NCBI GenBank assembly: GCA_046351235.1 | Contig: JAXLYV010000002.1 | Location: forward strand, 1-64,000 | Reading direction: 5' to 3' | Origin: JBBSAT01 sp046351235 | Lineage (GTDB): Bacteria > Myxococcota_A > Polyangia > Polyangiales > Sandaracinaceae | Length of the DNA stretch: 64,000 nt | In this document: positions 51,948 through 63,027 of the stretch, in pieces | How positions within the stretch are numbered: position 1 is the first letter of the stretch | Layout: each line of letters begins with the position of its first letter | The notes under the pieces: generated by a model | What the model was told of the DNA's origin: nothing | Seen by the model: the letters and a program-made list of their open reading frames with translations, nothing else | Database searches by the model: none | Made by a program: the position numbers and the translations under genes

Positions 51948-52448
51948 TCAGCGCGCGACGCGCGTCGCGTGGAACAGGCCGAACACGTCGCCGCGCGATT
52001 CGTCGCCGGTGCCGGAGACGAGGCGGATCTCGATCGCGCCGTCCTCCATCAGCGAGAGGAAGACCATCACGTCGCGACCGGCGAGAGGTCCTTCTTCGGC
52101 GCGCGCGACGTACATGTAGTTCCGGATGCGGCCGGTGCCCGGGAAGTCGTACTGCGAGAGCAGGTCGTGCTCGAGCGACTCGATCACGCGCAGCGGCGCG
52201 GCCTCGAAGTAGACGACGCCGTCGGGCGAGGTGACGGTCACGGTGCCGGCGCTCGGGCCCTGCGCCATCGCAGGGTCGAACTCGAGCTCCATCCGCGTGT
52301 CGGGCGGAAACCCGCGGCGGATGAACGAGTCGGCGGCGTCGCCGGTGATCGTGGCCTCGAAGATCGCGTGCTCGCCCGTCTGGAAGCGATCCAGCGACTC
52401 GCACGAGGCGAGAGCGAGCACGAGGGCGAAGAGCGCGAGGGACCGCAC
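51948..52448 (-). CDS. Small lipoprotein, function unknown
   Basis: 166 residues from GTG 52448. A hydrophobic core ends in lipobox LASC (Cys16). The rest is beta-rich: ATITGDAADSFIRRGFPPD, TVTVTSPDGVVYFEAAPLRVIES, MYVARAEEGPLAGRDVMVFLSLMEDGAIEI. No family recognised. It is convergent with the propeller-lipoprotein gene through copy C and divergent from the acyl-CoA dehydrogenase gene. Confidence 0.75.
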   Translation of the reverse strand: MRSLALFALVLALASCESLDRFQTGEHAIFEATITGDAADSFIRRGFPPDTRMELEFDPAMAQGPSAGTVTVTSPDGVVYFEAAPLRVIESLEHDLLSQYDFPGTGRIRNYMYVARAEEGPLAGRDVMVFLSLMEDGAIEIRLVSGTGDESRGDVFGLFHATRVAR

Positions 52449-52503
52449 GGCGACGGGGGCAGGATATCAGCTGGGCTTGCAGAGAGCCCGCCGGGGCTGG
52501 TAC

Positions 52504-52523
52504 CAATGAATGGCCATTCATTG
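52504..52523. promoter_or_regulatory. Perfect 20-bp palindrome upstream of the acyl-CoA dehydrogenase gene
   Basis: The half-site CAATGAATGG joins its exact complement, with no spacer. It ends 20 bp before the ATG at 52544 and overlaps no gene. Its form (AATGAATG/CATTCATT) resembles TetR-type fatty-acid regulators (TGAATGA...TCATTCA), fitting control of acyl-CoA oxidation. No regulator gene is adjacent. Confidence 0.65.
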
Positions 52524-52543
52524 TGGCCGCCCAGGAGAGAGCC

Positions 52544-53734
52544 ATGACCACGAACGCGCCTGCGCCGTTTCCGCCCTTCACTCCCGAGCACGAGCTGTTC
52601 CGCAAGACCGTCCGCGACTTCGCCGTGAAGGAGCTCGCGCCGCACACCGAGGAGTGGGAACGCGACGAGCTGTTCCCGAACTGGGTCTTCAAGCGCGCCG
52701 GCGAGCTCGGCATCTTCGGCGCTCACTATCCCGAGGACGTCGGCGGCGCGGGCGGCGACTACTGGTACTCGATCGCCAAGAGCGAGGAGCTCATCCACTG
52801 CGGCATGGCCGGCGTCGGCATGGGCCTGCTCGTGCAGAGCGACATGGCCACGCCCTGCATCAACGAGCTCGGCACCGCCGAGCAGAAGAAGGAGTTCCTC
52901 GAGCCGGCGCTCCGCGGTGAGAAGATCGCCGCGCTCGGCGTCAGCGAGCCCGGCGCCGGCAGCGACGTCGCGGGCCTGCGCACCACGGCGCGCAGCGAGG
53001 GCGGCGACTACGTCATCAACGGCAGCAAGACCTACATCACGAACGGCACGCGCGCCGACTTCGTCACGCTGCTCGTGAAGACGAACCCCGAGGCCGGTCA
53101 CCACGGCATCTCGATCATCCTCTTCCCCACCGACACGAAGGGCTTCGGCGTCAGCAAGAAGCTCAGCAAGATGGGCAACTGGTCGAGCGACACGGCCGAG
53201 CTCTTCTTCGACAACTGCCGCGTGCCCAAGCGCTACCTCCTCGGCCAGGAGGGCATGGGCTTCATCTACCTGATGCAGAACTTCCAGAGCGAGCGCCTCA
53301 TCGCCGCCAGCTCGGCCGTCGCCGGCTCGCAGCACGCGCTCGATCGCTCGCTCGAGTGGGGCCGCTCGCGCACCGCGTTCGGCAAGCCCCTGATCAAGCG
53401 CGAGGTGTGGCAGCACAAGCTCGCCGAGCTCTACACGAAGGTCGAGGCGGCGCGCTCGCTCACCTATCGGGCCGCGCACGCGTTCAACACCGACCGCTAC
53501 ATCCGCAAGGGCGACATCTCGTTCGAGACCACGAAGATGATCGCGATGGCGAAGCTCTTCGTCGGCGAAGAGATGAGCATCGTGGCCGACCAGGTCGTGC
53601 AGTTCCACGGCGGCATGGGCTACCTCGAGGACCTCTGGGTCGCGCGGTACTACCGCGACCATCGCCTGCTCCGCATCGGCGGCGGCACGAGCGAGGTCAT
53701 GAAGTACATGATCGCGAAGATCAGCGGCTGGTGA
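52544..53734 (+). CDS. Acyl-CoA dehydrogenase
   Basis: 396 residues. ATG 52544 was chosen because AGGAGAGAG lies just upstream; the in-frame ATG-like start at 52523 abuts the palindrome. FAD-binding signatures ALGVSEPGAGSDVAG and YVINGSKTYITNGTRADF; C-terminal HGGMGYLEDLWVARYYRD and RIGGGTSEV, where Glu is the expected catalytic base. Length and motifs fit short/medium-chain or isovaleryl-type enzymes of beta-oxidation or branched-chain degradation. Probably regulated through the upstream palindrome. Confidence 0.93.
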   Translation: MTTNAPAPFPPFTPEHELFRKTVRDFAVKELAPHTEEWERDELFPNWVFKRAGELGIFGAHYPEDVGGAGGDYWYSIAKSEELIHCGMAGVGMGLLVQSDMATPCINELGTAEQKKEFLEPALRGEKIAALGVSEPGAGSDVAGLRTTARSEGGDYVINGSKTYITNGTRADFVTLLVKTNPEAGHHGISIILFPTDTKGFGVSKKLSKMGNWSSDTAELFFDNCRVPKRYLLGQEGMGFIYLMQNFQSERLIAASSAVAGSQHALDRSLEWGRSRTAFGKPLIKREVWQHKLAELYTKVEAARSLTYRAAHAFNTDRYIRKGDISFETTKMIAMAKLFVGEEMSIVADQVVQFHGGMGYLEDLWVARYYRDHRLLRIGGGTSEVMKYMIAKISGW

Positions 53735-53871
53735 TCGAGCGCGCTCCTGCGCCGGCCCGAAGTGGCTGGCGCAGGGCGCGACGCGAGCGCACGTCGAGCT
53801 GCCGAGGAGCGGGCCGCTGCGTGCGAGGCGTGTGTCGCTCGCGGCGAGCGGAGAAGCCGCTCACGCTCCGC

Positions 53872-55713
53872 TCAATAGGGATCGAGCTTGTAGCCCTTCA
53901 CCGGCCCGACCGAGCCACTTCCATCGTCGCCCTCGGGGCGGCGCGGCGGGCGCGGGCGAAAGGGGCGGCCGGTCGGCAGCGCGGCGAGCGTGGCCGAGAC
54001 GTCGAGCGTCTCGCCCGTCACCGTGCGCACCACCGAGTAGTCCTGGTGGCCGTCGAGGTGGAAGACGAACGTGACCTCGCGACCGGGGCGAGCGTCGTCG
54101 CCCGTCCAGTCGACGCTCGTCGGCGTGGGCCCGTAGGTGTCGTCGCCGACCGCGACGGTCGCGCCGGCGGGCGTGGACGAGAGCGAGACGTGCGTGCGCG
54201 CGATCTCGGGCGCGGCGCTCGTGGGCGGCGGCGCCGTTCCCGTGGTGGTCGTGGCTCCGGGGCCGGTCGCGGTCGTCACCGGTACGTCGGTCGACGGTGT
54301 GATCGGGGTCGTCGCGGTCGGCGCGCCGTTGGTCGCGTACCAGACCAGGCCGACCAGCAGCGCCGCGCCGAGGCCGAGCGCGGCGAACATCGGCATGCGC
54401 GAGGCCGCCGAGGGCGGCGGTGCGCTCGGCACGCCCGAGGTCGTCGTCGCCGGCACCGGCACGCCCCCCGAGGGCGGCGCCACCACCACGCCGCTCGGCG
54501 TGAGCGAGGGCTGTCCGTCGCCCGACTGTCGCAGCGCCGCGTGCCGGCCCGTGGGCAACGACCCGCGCTCGCCCGAGGTGCCGAGATCCACGATGCCCTT
54601 CATCGCACCGAGCAGCTCTTCCATGCTGCCGAAGCGATCGTCGGCCTGCTTGCTCAGGCAGCGCATCACGAGCGCCTCGAGCGCCTCGGGCACCTGCACG
54701 CCCGGATTGATCTGCGCGAAGGGCGGCGGCGCCTCGTGCACGTGCGCCATCAGGATGTTCACGGAGTTGGGCCGATCGAACGGCACCTTCCCCGTGACCA
54801 TCTCGTAGATCATCACGCCGAGCGAGTACACGTCGGCGCGCGCATCGGCGCGCTCGCCGCGGATCTGCTCGGGCGACATGTACTTGGGCGAGCCCATGAA
54901 CAGGCCCGTCTGCGTCAGGTCCTCGCCCTTGTCGTCCACGTTCTTCACGAGGCCGAAGTCGAGCACCTTCACGAAGTCGTTCTCGTCGCCGTGGCGCACG
55001 AGGTACACGTTCGCCGGCTTCAGATCGCGGTGGATCACGCCGAGGCCGTGCGCCTCGCGGAGCGAGCGACAGATCTGCCGCGCGATGTGGAGCGCGCGCT
55101 CGGTGGAGAAGGGGCCCTCTTCGCGGAGCGCGCGGTGGAGCGTGCGCCCCTCGAGCAGCTCCATCGCGATGTAGTAGACGTCGTCGTCCGTGCGCCCGTA
55201 GTCGAAGATCGTGACCGTGTTCGGGTGCGTGAGCTTCGAGCAGGTCGACGCTTCCAGGAAGAAGCGCTTGTGGAACTCGGGGTCGTTGTCGCCGTTGTAG
55301 TTCGGGTTCAGGACCTTGAGCGCGACCTCGCGGCCCAGCGGCGCCTGCTCGGCGCGGTAGACCTTGCCCATGCCGCCGCGCGCGAGCAGCGCGACGATGC
55401 GGAAGCGATCGTTGATGACGCGGCCGATGAGCGGGTCGGGGCCGTTGTTCGAGGTGCGCAGGCCGCCGTTGCTCGCGCCCGAGGGGCCGCTCTTCGAGCT
55501 CGCGGCCGAGACGGGCTCGGCGACCTCGACCTCGGCCTCGTGGTCGGGCTCGGTCTCACCGCTCGCCGGCGCCGCCGCTGCGGCGGGCGCGGGCTCGGCG
55601 AGCCCGACGGCGGCGGGCTTGGGCACGACGGGGCGCGCCGCGGCGGTGCCCGCCGGCTTGCCGTCTCCCGGCACCGCCGGCGTGGTGGGGCCCTCAGCCA
55701 CTCGCGCCTCCAT
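53872..55713 (-). CDS. Membrane Ser/Thr protein kinase with PEGA domain
   Basis: 613 residues from ATG 55713. A longer TTG start (55770) coincides with a TTGACA -35 and is disfavoured. A disordered Ala/Pro lead is followed by a kinase domain at about 103-365: GGMGKVY, Lys in VALKVL, VIHRDLKPANV, VLDFGLVKN, SPEQ. A Pro/Ser linker, one transmembrane helix (about 441-461) and a PEGA domain (about 506-572, VSLSSTPAGATVAV) follow. PknB-like; the outside PEGA domain may sense envelope state. Confidence 0.93.
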   Translation of the reverse strand: MEARVAEGPTTPAVPGDGKPAGTAAARPVVPKPAAVGLAEPAPAAAAAPASGETEPDHEAEVEVAEPVSAASSKSGPSGASNGGLRTSNNGPDPLIGRVINDRFRIVALLARGGMGKVYRAEQAPLGREVALKVLNPNYNGDNDPEFHKRFFLEASTCSKLTHPNTVTIFDYGRTDDDVYYIAMELLEGRTLHRALREEGPFSTERALHIARQICRSLREAHGLGVIHRDLKPANVYLVRHGDENDFVKVLDFGLVKNVDDKGEDLTQTGLFMGSPKYMSPEQIRGERADARADVYSLGVMIYEMVTGKVPFDRPNSVNILMAHVHEAPPPFAQINPGVQVPEALEALVMRCLSKQADDRFGSMEELLGAMKGIVDLGTSGERGSLPTGRHAALRQSGDGQPSLTPSGVVVAPPSGGVPVPATTTSGVPSAPPPSAASRMPMFAALGLGAALLVGLVWYATNGAPTATTPITPSTDVPVTTATGPGATTTTGTAPPPTSAAPEIARTHVSLSSTPAGATVAVGDDTYGPTPTSVDWTGDDARPGREVTFVFHLDGHQDYSVVRTVTGETLDVSATLAALPTGRPFRPRPPRRPEGDDGSGSVGPVKGYKLDPY

Positions 55714-55734
55714 CTGCGTTTCGTCCCATCCCCG

Positions 55735-55770
55735 AAAGACAACGATTCCCGTCCGCTCCGGGCTTGTCAA
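55735..55770 (-). promoter_or_regulatory. Candidate sigma-70-like promoter of the PEGA kinase gene
   Basis: TTGACA (55770-55765 on the minus strand), 17 bp, then AATCGT, a weak -10. It would place transcription start about 25 nt before the ATG at 55713. Confidence 0.35.
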
Positions 55771-55839
55771 TCATTAGATGGACGCCGCAGCACGAAGACA
55801 CCTTGGCCCGCCGGTCGCGGCGCGTAGACTCCCGCCCGC

Positions 55840-56274
55840 ATGGCGGACGAACAGGGACAGGACGGCAGAGGCGGCGGTCGGCGGGTGCTCCTGATCGTGC
55901 TGGGCATTCTGGGCGCGATGGCGTTGCTCGGCTGCATCGTGTGTGGCGCCAGTGGCGCGTTCTGCGCTCACGAGCTCGAGCCGCGCCCGCGCGAGCCCGC
56001 GCGCGTCGAGCAGAGCCTCTATTACGGCACTTGGGTGGGCGACGGGCCGACGACCCTCACGGTCGACGCCACCAGCATCCGCTGGGAGCAGTACACGAAC
56101 GGCTCGGGGGGCCACATCTCCTACAACGGCACCAACGCGGGCGTGTCGGGCCAGGATCTGCGCGTCGGCATCATGGTCACCGAAGTGACCCTGGTCGTGG
56201 CCGATCCGCCCCACCAGGACGCGTCGGGCACGTGGGTGATGACGGTCGAGGGCGTGCCGCTCCACCGCGAGTAG
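55840..56274 (+). CDS. Small membrane-anchored protein
   Basis: 144 residues from ATG 55840. A cytoplasmic N-terminus rich in Gly/Arg/Asp, one transmembrane helix (about 15-40, LLIVLGILGAMALLGCIVCGASGAF) with Cys inside, then a periplasmic beta-rich domain (YYGTWVGDGPTTLTVDATSIRWEQY...). The domain pattern GTWVGDG...L.V....I...... resembles small lipocalin-like extrinsic domains. Divergent from the kinase gene by 126 bp. Function unknown. Confidence 0.7.
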   Translation: MADEQGQDGRGGGRRVLLIVLGILGAMALLGCIVCGASGAFCAHELEPRPREPARVEQSLYYGTWVGDGPTTLTVDATSIRWEQYTNGSGGHISYNGTNAGVSGQDLRVGIMVTEVTLVVADPPHQDASGTWVMTVEGVPLHRE

Positions 56275-56283
56275 CGGTCAGTA

Positions 56284-56335
56284 CAGCGCCCCGCGAGCTC
56301 GGGGACCGCTGGGACACCGAGCTTGCGGGGCGCTG
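56284..56335. terminator. 19-bp hairpin between converging genes
   Basis: CAGCGCCCCGCGAGCTCGG (56284-56302) and its near-complement at 56317-56335 (one G-T wobble) enclose a 14-nt loop. It starts 10 nt after the 144-residue gene stop. Probably a bidirectional terminator. Confidence 0.65.
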
Positions 56336-56436
56336 GACGTACGGGAGGGAGGCGAGGGAGGCCCGGCGGCCCTTCCTCGGTGGGGCTCGCTGGGAGGGCA
56401 GGAGCTTGCGCACGCAAGCGCAGTGGCCCTCTCCGC

Positions 56437-56503
56437 GAGTACCGGTCCCCGCCGTCGTCGTTCGTGGGCAGACGTGCCCACGAACTTGCGGGGAACGGTA
56501 CTC
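56437..56503. terminator. Two-tier hairpin between converging genes
   Basis: Outer arms 56437-56452 and 56488-56503 pair at 15 of 16 positions. Inside, TTCGTGGGCA and TGCCCACGAA (56461-56484) form a perfect 10-bp stem with loop GACG. The right end overlaps the stop codon of the membrane-protein gene. Confidence 0.7.
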
Positions 56504-57557
56504 AGGGCGCGGTGGCGTCAGCCGCGCCCAGCGGAGGAGCCGTCGGCGTTTTTTTTTCCGCCGTCGCCCCGTCCGGGAGGAGCAGCGCGAGCCCGCCGAG
56601 CAACGCGGGGACCTGGCCCGTGAGCCAGCTGCCGAGCGCCAGCAGCACGGCCTCGCTCGTGTCCACGCCGGCGCCGGCGAGCAGCGCGACGGCCACGCCC
56701 TCGCGCACGCCCACGCCGCCGATCGAGACCGGCAGGAGCACGGCGATCACGATCGCATTGCCCACCGAGAGCAGCGTCGGGACCGAGGCCGGCACGTGGA
56801 ACGCGAGGCCGCTCGCCGCGAACGTTCCGGAGAGCGCGAGGTGCGAGACGATCCCGAGCGCGAGCGCAGGGAGGAGCGAGCGAGCGTGCAGTCCGCCCCC
56901 GAGGAGCGCCTCCGCGATCTTGTCGACGCGCGCTCGGATCGGGCGCGGCGCGAAGCGGACGAGGTGCTCGGCCGTGCGCGGCGAAGCCATCACGAAGAGG
57001 CCGAGCGCGGCGACGCCCGCCATGCCGAGCGCGATCACGATGGCGCTCGCGCCGAGCCGCTCGGCGAGGCCGAAGGGAAGGAGCGCGAGGCAGACGCTCG
57101 CCATGCCCACGAGGCCGATGAGCTTCTCCACCGCGATCGTCGCGGCCGCCGCGCCCGTGTCGCCGGTGCGGCGCGCGACGTCGACGAGGCGATAGCCGTC
57201 GAGGCCGGTCGTCGAGGGCGTGAAGGCGCCGAGGAATCGGCCCACGAGGAACGAGCGCACGAGGACGGCGAAGGGGAGGCGAATGCCGCGGCCCGCGAGG
57301 AGCACGCGCCAGCGGAGCACGCCGGAGAGCACGGCGACGAAATGGAGCGCCACGGCGCCCGCCATCGCCGGCCACGCCACGTCGGTCGCGCGCGCCACGA
57401 GCTCGTCCATGCCGTCGCGCAGGGCGATCGAGCGGAGCAGCCAGCCCAGGAGGCCCAGCGTGACGACGATCTTCACGGCGAGCAGCGCGAGCGCGCGCGG
57501 GCTCCGCCGCCCCGGAGGCGGAGAAGAAGGCGCGGCGCTCGCGGCGGGCTCGGTCAT
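56502..57557 (-). CDS. Flippase-like membrane protein (LPG synthase TM-region family)
   Basis: 351 residues from ATG 57557; a longer start at 57593 is possible. About eight transmembrane helices with the signatures of the lysylphosphatidylglycerol synthase TM region (UPF0104): HFVAVLSGVLRWRVLLAGRG, FLGAFTPSTTGLDGYRL, a central KLIGLVGM helix, and LLPVSIGGVGVREG. Family members act in lipid or glycolipid export or synthesis. Near the C-terminus a run of nine A on the coding strand (codons GAA AAA AAA ACG) could slip; the shifted frame ends at 56518. Confidence 0.88.
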   Translation of the reverse strand: MTEPAASAAPSSPPPGRRSPRALALLAVKIVVTLGLLGWLLRSIALRDGMDELVARATDVAWPAMAGAVALHFVAVLSGVLRWRVLLAGRGIRLPFAVLVRSFLVGRFLGAFTPSTTGLDGYRLVDVARRTGDTGAAAATIAVEKLIGLVGMASVCLALLPFGLAERLGASAIVIALGMAGVAALGLFVMASPRTAEHLVRFAPRPIRARVDKIAEALLGGGLHARSLLPALALGIVSHLALSGTFAASGLAFHVPASVPTLLSVGNAIVIAVLLPVSIGGVGVREGVAVALLAGAGVDTSEAVLLALGSWLTGQVPALLGGLALLLPDGATAEKKTPTAPPLGAADATAP

Positions 57558-57617
57558 CGGGTCGACGCTGCAACGCTCCGCGCGACGGGTCAACTTCCCG
57601 CGCTACGCTGGCGCCCG

Positions 57618-58220
57618 ATGACACGGCACTGGTTGATGAAGAGCGAGCCGGAGGTCTTCTCGATCGACGACCTCGCGCGGGATGGCTCCACGAGCTGGGA
57701 GGGCGTCCGGAACTACACGGCGCGCAACTTCATGCGCGACGGGATGCAGCTCGGGGACCTCGTCCTCTACTACCACTCGAACGCCGAGCCCTCGGGCGTC
57801 GCGGGGCTCGCGAAGGTGAGCCGCCTGGCGTACCCGGACCCGACGCAGTTCGATCCGAAGAGCGAGTACCACGACCCCGGCGCGACGAAGGACGACCCGC
57901 GCTGGCTGATGGTGGACGTCGCGTTCGTGGAGCGCTTCCCGACGCTCGTCACGCTCGAGGCGATCAAGGCGGAGCCGGCGCTCGCGAAGATGCTCGTGGT
58001 GCAGAAGGGGCAGCGCTTGAGCGTGCAGCCGGTCGACGAGGCGCACTTCGCGCGCATCGTGGCGATGGGCCACGCGCCCGCGCCGGCCCCTGCGGCCACG
58101 AAGAAGGCGGCGCCGAAGCCGCGGGCGTCTACGGCGAAGGCGCAGCGCGGGCCGAAGCGGACCTCGACGGAGAAGAAGCCCGAGGCGCGCGCGAAGAAGC
58201 CGCCCGCACGGCGTCGCTGA
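57618..58220 (+). CDS. EVE-domain protein with Lys/Ala/Pro-rich tail
   Basis: 200 residues from ATG 57618. Residues 1-145 are an EVE domain: HWLMKSEPEVFSIDDLARDG, WEGVRNYTARNFMRDGMQLGDLVLYYHSN, and a C-terminal strand/helix set. EVE domains (PUA-like) bind modified bases in DNA or RNA. The last about 50 residues (from APAPAATKKAAPKPRAS) form a histone H1-like basic tail not part of the usual EVE fold, likely promoting nucleic-acid binding. Divergent from the flippase-like gene. Confidence 0.88.
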   Translation: MTRHWLMKSEPEVFSIDDLARDGSTSWEGVRNYTARNFMRDGMQLGDLVLYYHSNAEPSGVAGLAKVSRLAYPDPTQFDPKSEYHDPGATKDDPRWLMVDVAFVERFPTLVTLEAIKAEPALAKMLVVQKGQRLSVQPVDEAHFARIVAMGHAPAPAPAATKKAAPKPRASTAKAQRGPKRTSTEKKPEARAKKPPARRR

Positions 58221-58279
58221 CCGAGCGCGATCGAGAGCCTCGACGGGTCGCGGATCGCCCCTCCGGCGAGAGCGGCTCG

Positions 58280-59368
58280 TCAGCTCTTCACGATCACGCC
58301 CCGGAGCGGGCGCGCGGCGTCGCGGTCGTCCACCGGCATGACGCCGGTGATCGCCTCGGACGCCGCCGGCGAGGTGCGGGTCTCGGGCACGGCGCGCGGG
58401 GGCGGGCGTGAGAGGCGGCGCGCCAGCGGCACGGGCGCGGCGATGCGACGGACCTCGGCCAGGAGCTCGCTCGCGCTCGGGCGCTCGCCCGCGTCGCGCG
58501 CGAGGCCTCGCGCGAGCACCGCATCCACGTCCGTCGCCCACGGCTCGGTCGTGAGCTGCGCGATGCGTCGCGGCTCCGTGCGCGTCTTGGCGATCATGAG
58601 ATCGATGCCCGCGCCCTCGAACGGGAGCTCGCCCGTGAGCAGCTCGAAGATCGTCGTCGCGAGCGAGTACACGTCGGAGGCCGCCGTCGCCTTCGCGCCG
58701 CGCGCCACCTCGGGCGCGATGTACTCCGGTGTCCCGATCACGAGCCCCACGCGCGTGAGCCGCGCGGAGGTCTGCTCGTCGAGGATCGCGAGGCCGAAGT
58801 CGATGAGCTTCACGCGCGGGCGCTCGAGGCGGCCGCCGAGAACGAAGACGTTGGCGGGCTTCACGTCGCGATGGACGATCCCGGCCGCGTGCAGCGCATC
58901 GAGCGCCTCGGCGAGCGGATCGAGGAGCGCGACCACGGTCTCGAGGTCGAGCGGCCCGTGCTCGCTCGCGAGGCCTTCGAGGTCGCGGCCTTCGAGGCGC
59001 TCCATCACGAGGTAGGGCTCGTCGTCGAGCAGGCCGAGATGGAAGATCGTGACGATCGACGGGTGCTGCACGCGGCACGCGAGGCGCGCCTCGCGGACCA
59101 GCCGCGCGCTCGACTTCGCGTCCGACGCGCGCGGCGAGATCACCTTCACGACGACGGGGCGCTCGAGGAGATGATCGAAGCCGTCGTAGACCACGCCCAT
59201 CCCGCCGCGCCCGAGCACGTCGGTGAGCGAGTAGCGATCCTCGAGGATGCGACCGAGGCGAAAGCGCGCAGGATCGTCGCTCGGCACGGGAGCGCGCGGG
59301 GCCTTCCGGCGCGCGGCTCCGCCCCACAAGAGCGCCGTCGGAGCCACATCCTTCGACCGAACGCCCAT
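58280..59368 (-). CDS. Soluble Ser/Thr protein kinase
   Basis: 362 residues from ATG 59368, with AGGAGGT 5 nt upstream; a longer frame to 59530 lacks support. Kinase domain at about 45-310: GRGGMGVVYDG, Lys in PVVVKVI, VHRDVKPANV, LIDFGLAI, APE in YIAPEVARG. The C-terminal 50 residues are a short Arg/Pro/Ala tail with no transmembrane segment. PknB-like cytosolic kinase. Faces the EVE gene tail to tail. Confidence 0.93.
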   Translation of the reverse strand: MGVRSKDVAPTALLWGGAARRKAPRAPVPSDDPARFRLGRILEDRYSLTDVLGRGGMGVVYDGFDHLLERPVVVKVISPRASDAKSSARLVREARLACRVQHPSIVTIFHLGLLDDEPYLVMERLEGRDLEGLASEHGPLDLETVVALLDPLAEALDALHAAGIVHRDVKPANVFVLGGRLERPRVKLIDFGLAILDEQTSARLTRVGLVIGTPEYIAPEVARGAKATAASDVYSLATTIFELLTGELPFEGAGIDLMIAKTRTEPRRIAQLTTEPWATDVDAVLARGLARDAGERPSASELLAEVRRIAAPVPLARRLSRPPPRAVPETRTSPAASEAITGVMPVDDRDAARPLRGVIVKS

Positions 59369-59536
59369 CGAGACCTCCTGCCACGTCGCCCCACGGGGTG
59401 ACAACCACTGCGTACAGAAGCGCGCGCGGCTCGGCAATACGCGATCGGCGTCGCGTGTGTTTCGAAGCGGGATGCGTACGTTGAGAGCGTTCCGCGCCGG
59501 AGGATGCGTGGCGAAAGTCTGCATCGTCACCCGGTC

Positions 59537-60486
59537 TCAGGGAACGAGGCAGAGGTCGCGCTCGATCCAGTCCGTGCCGCCGCGGAGGTCGCGGGCCACG
59601 AGCCACGTCCGCACGAGCAGGCCCGCGGCGAGCGACGCGCGCTGCGCCTCGTCGAGCGCACCGTCCCCTGGCGGCGTCCACGTCGTCTCCGACGTGAGCT
59701 CGGCGTCGTCGTCGATGCGCGGGAGAGCGCCGGTCTCGCCCAGGGTGGTGAAGAGCGTGAGCGCGAGCACCTCGCGCGCCACGATCGGGCGACCCTCGGC
59801 GTCGAACGCGTCGAAGCTCTCTCGCGCTCCGACCGAAGTGCCGAAGCGCATCGTGACCGCGCCGCCCTCTCGAGAGACCCGAGGCAGCGGGCCCTCCGCG
59901 CATCCCACCGGCGCGCCCGCGTCGGGTGGCGCGGCCCACGGGACCTCGTCGAGCCACTGCGCGTCGCCCGCGAGGCTCGGCGCGTGGTTCGCGTGCGTGG
60001 CGTCCGTCGCGATCGTCACCGAGAGCCGCGCGAGGTCCACGCGCCCGGGGCCGTCGCAATGCGCGCTGGTGCCGCTCGGGCTCACGATCGCGCGGGCGCC
60101 GGTGCAGGTCGCGATCTGCAGCCCGATCGTGGCCGTCGCGTCGATCGGAACGTCGAACCGGATGCGCAGAGAGTCTCCCGGCGCATCCAACGTCTCCGAC
60201 GCGAAGGGCTCGCCTTCGCACTCCGCGACGACGCTCGGGCTCGGCGGCGTGCGGAGCACACACGCCGTGAACGCGGCGCTCGGTACCTCGACGCTGGTGG
60301 TCGGCCGCGCGATCAGGAAGTCCACGAGCGCGGGCTCGCCGGGCACGAGCGTCACCCGGCCGGGGTCGCCCACGGCGCTCACGCGGGCCGCGATCACGCG
60401 CGGGCGCTCGATGTGCGCCTCGGGCGAGAGCGCGGGCCCGCAGGCCGCGAGCACGAGCGCGAGCGAAGTGGCGGCGACGGCGCGGC

Positions 60487-60490
<4 letters not shown>
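59537..60490 (-). CDS. Lipoprotein coupled to the TonB-fused receptor
   Basis: 317 residues from GTG 60490, overlapping the receptor stop by 4 bp (GTGA). Signal peptide with lipobox LAAC (about Cys17). Beta-rich body with at least five Cys and no recognised domain. Being translationally coupled behind the receptor, it may be its surface-exposed substrate-binding partner, as in TonB receptor/lipoprotein pairs. Family unknown. Confidence 0.8.
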
Positions 60491-62901
<2,411 letters not shown>

Positions 62902-62931
62902 GCGGGACGGCGTGTCCGCCGCCGCACGCTT

Positions 62932-62964
62932 CGTTCGACGAAAAGCGACGCGGCCCGTCGAACG
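62932..62964. other. Inverted repeat upstream of the receptor gene
   Basis: CGTTCGACG (62932-62940) and CGTCGAACG (62956-62964), a perfect 9-bp inverted repeat with 15 nt between, 31 bp upstream of the receptor start. It could be an operator or the terminator of the lipoprotein gene that ends at 63028. Confidence 0.5.
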
Positions 62965-63027
62965 GTCTCTCGCGCGCGGCGCCGCCGGATCTTCGAAGCG
63001 GGGCGAGAACCGAGGCCGGAGGCGCGG

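Noticed and set aside
55714..55770. N-terminal extension of the PEGA kinase from TTG 55770
   Set aside because: The TTG is part of TTGACA, a better -35 box, and ATG 55713 is downstream in frame.
62902..63027. Cobalamin riboswitch upstream of the TonB receptor
   Set aside because: The gap is only 126 bp and no B12-box-like sequence is visible; only a 9-bp inverted repeat is present.
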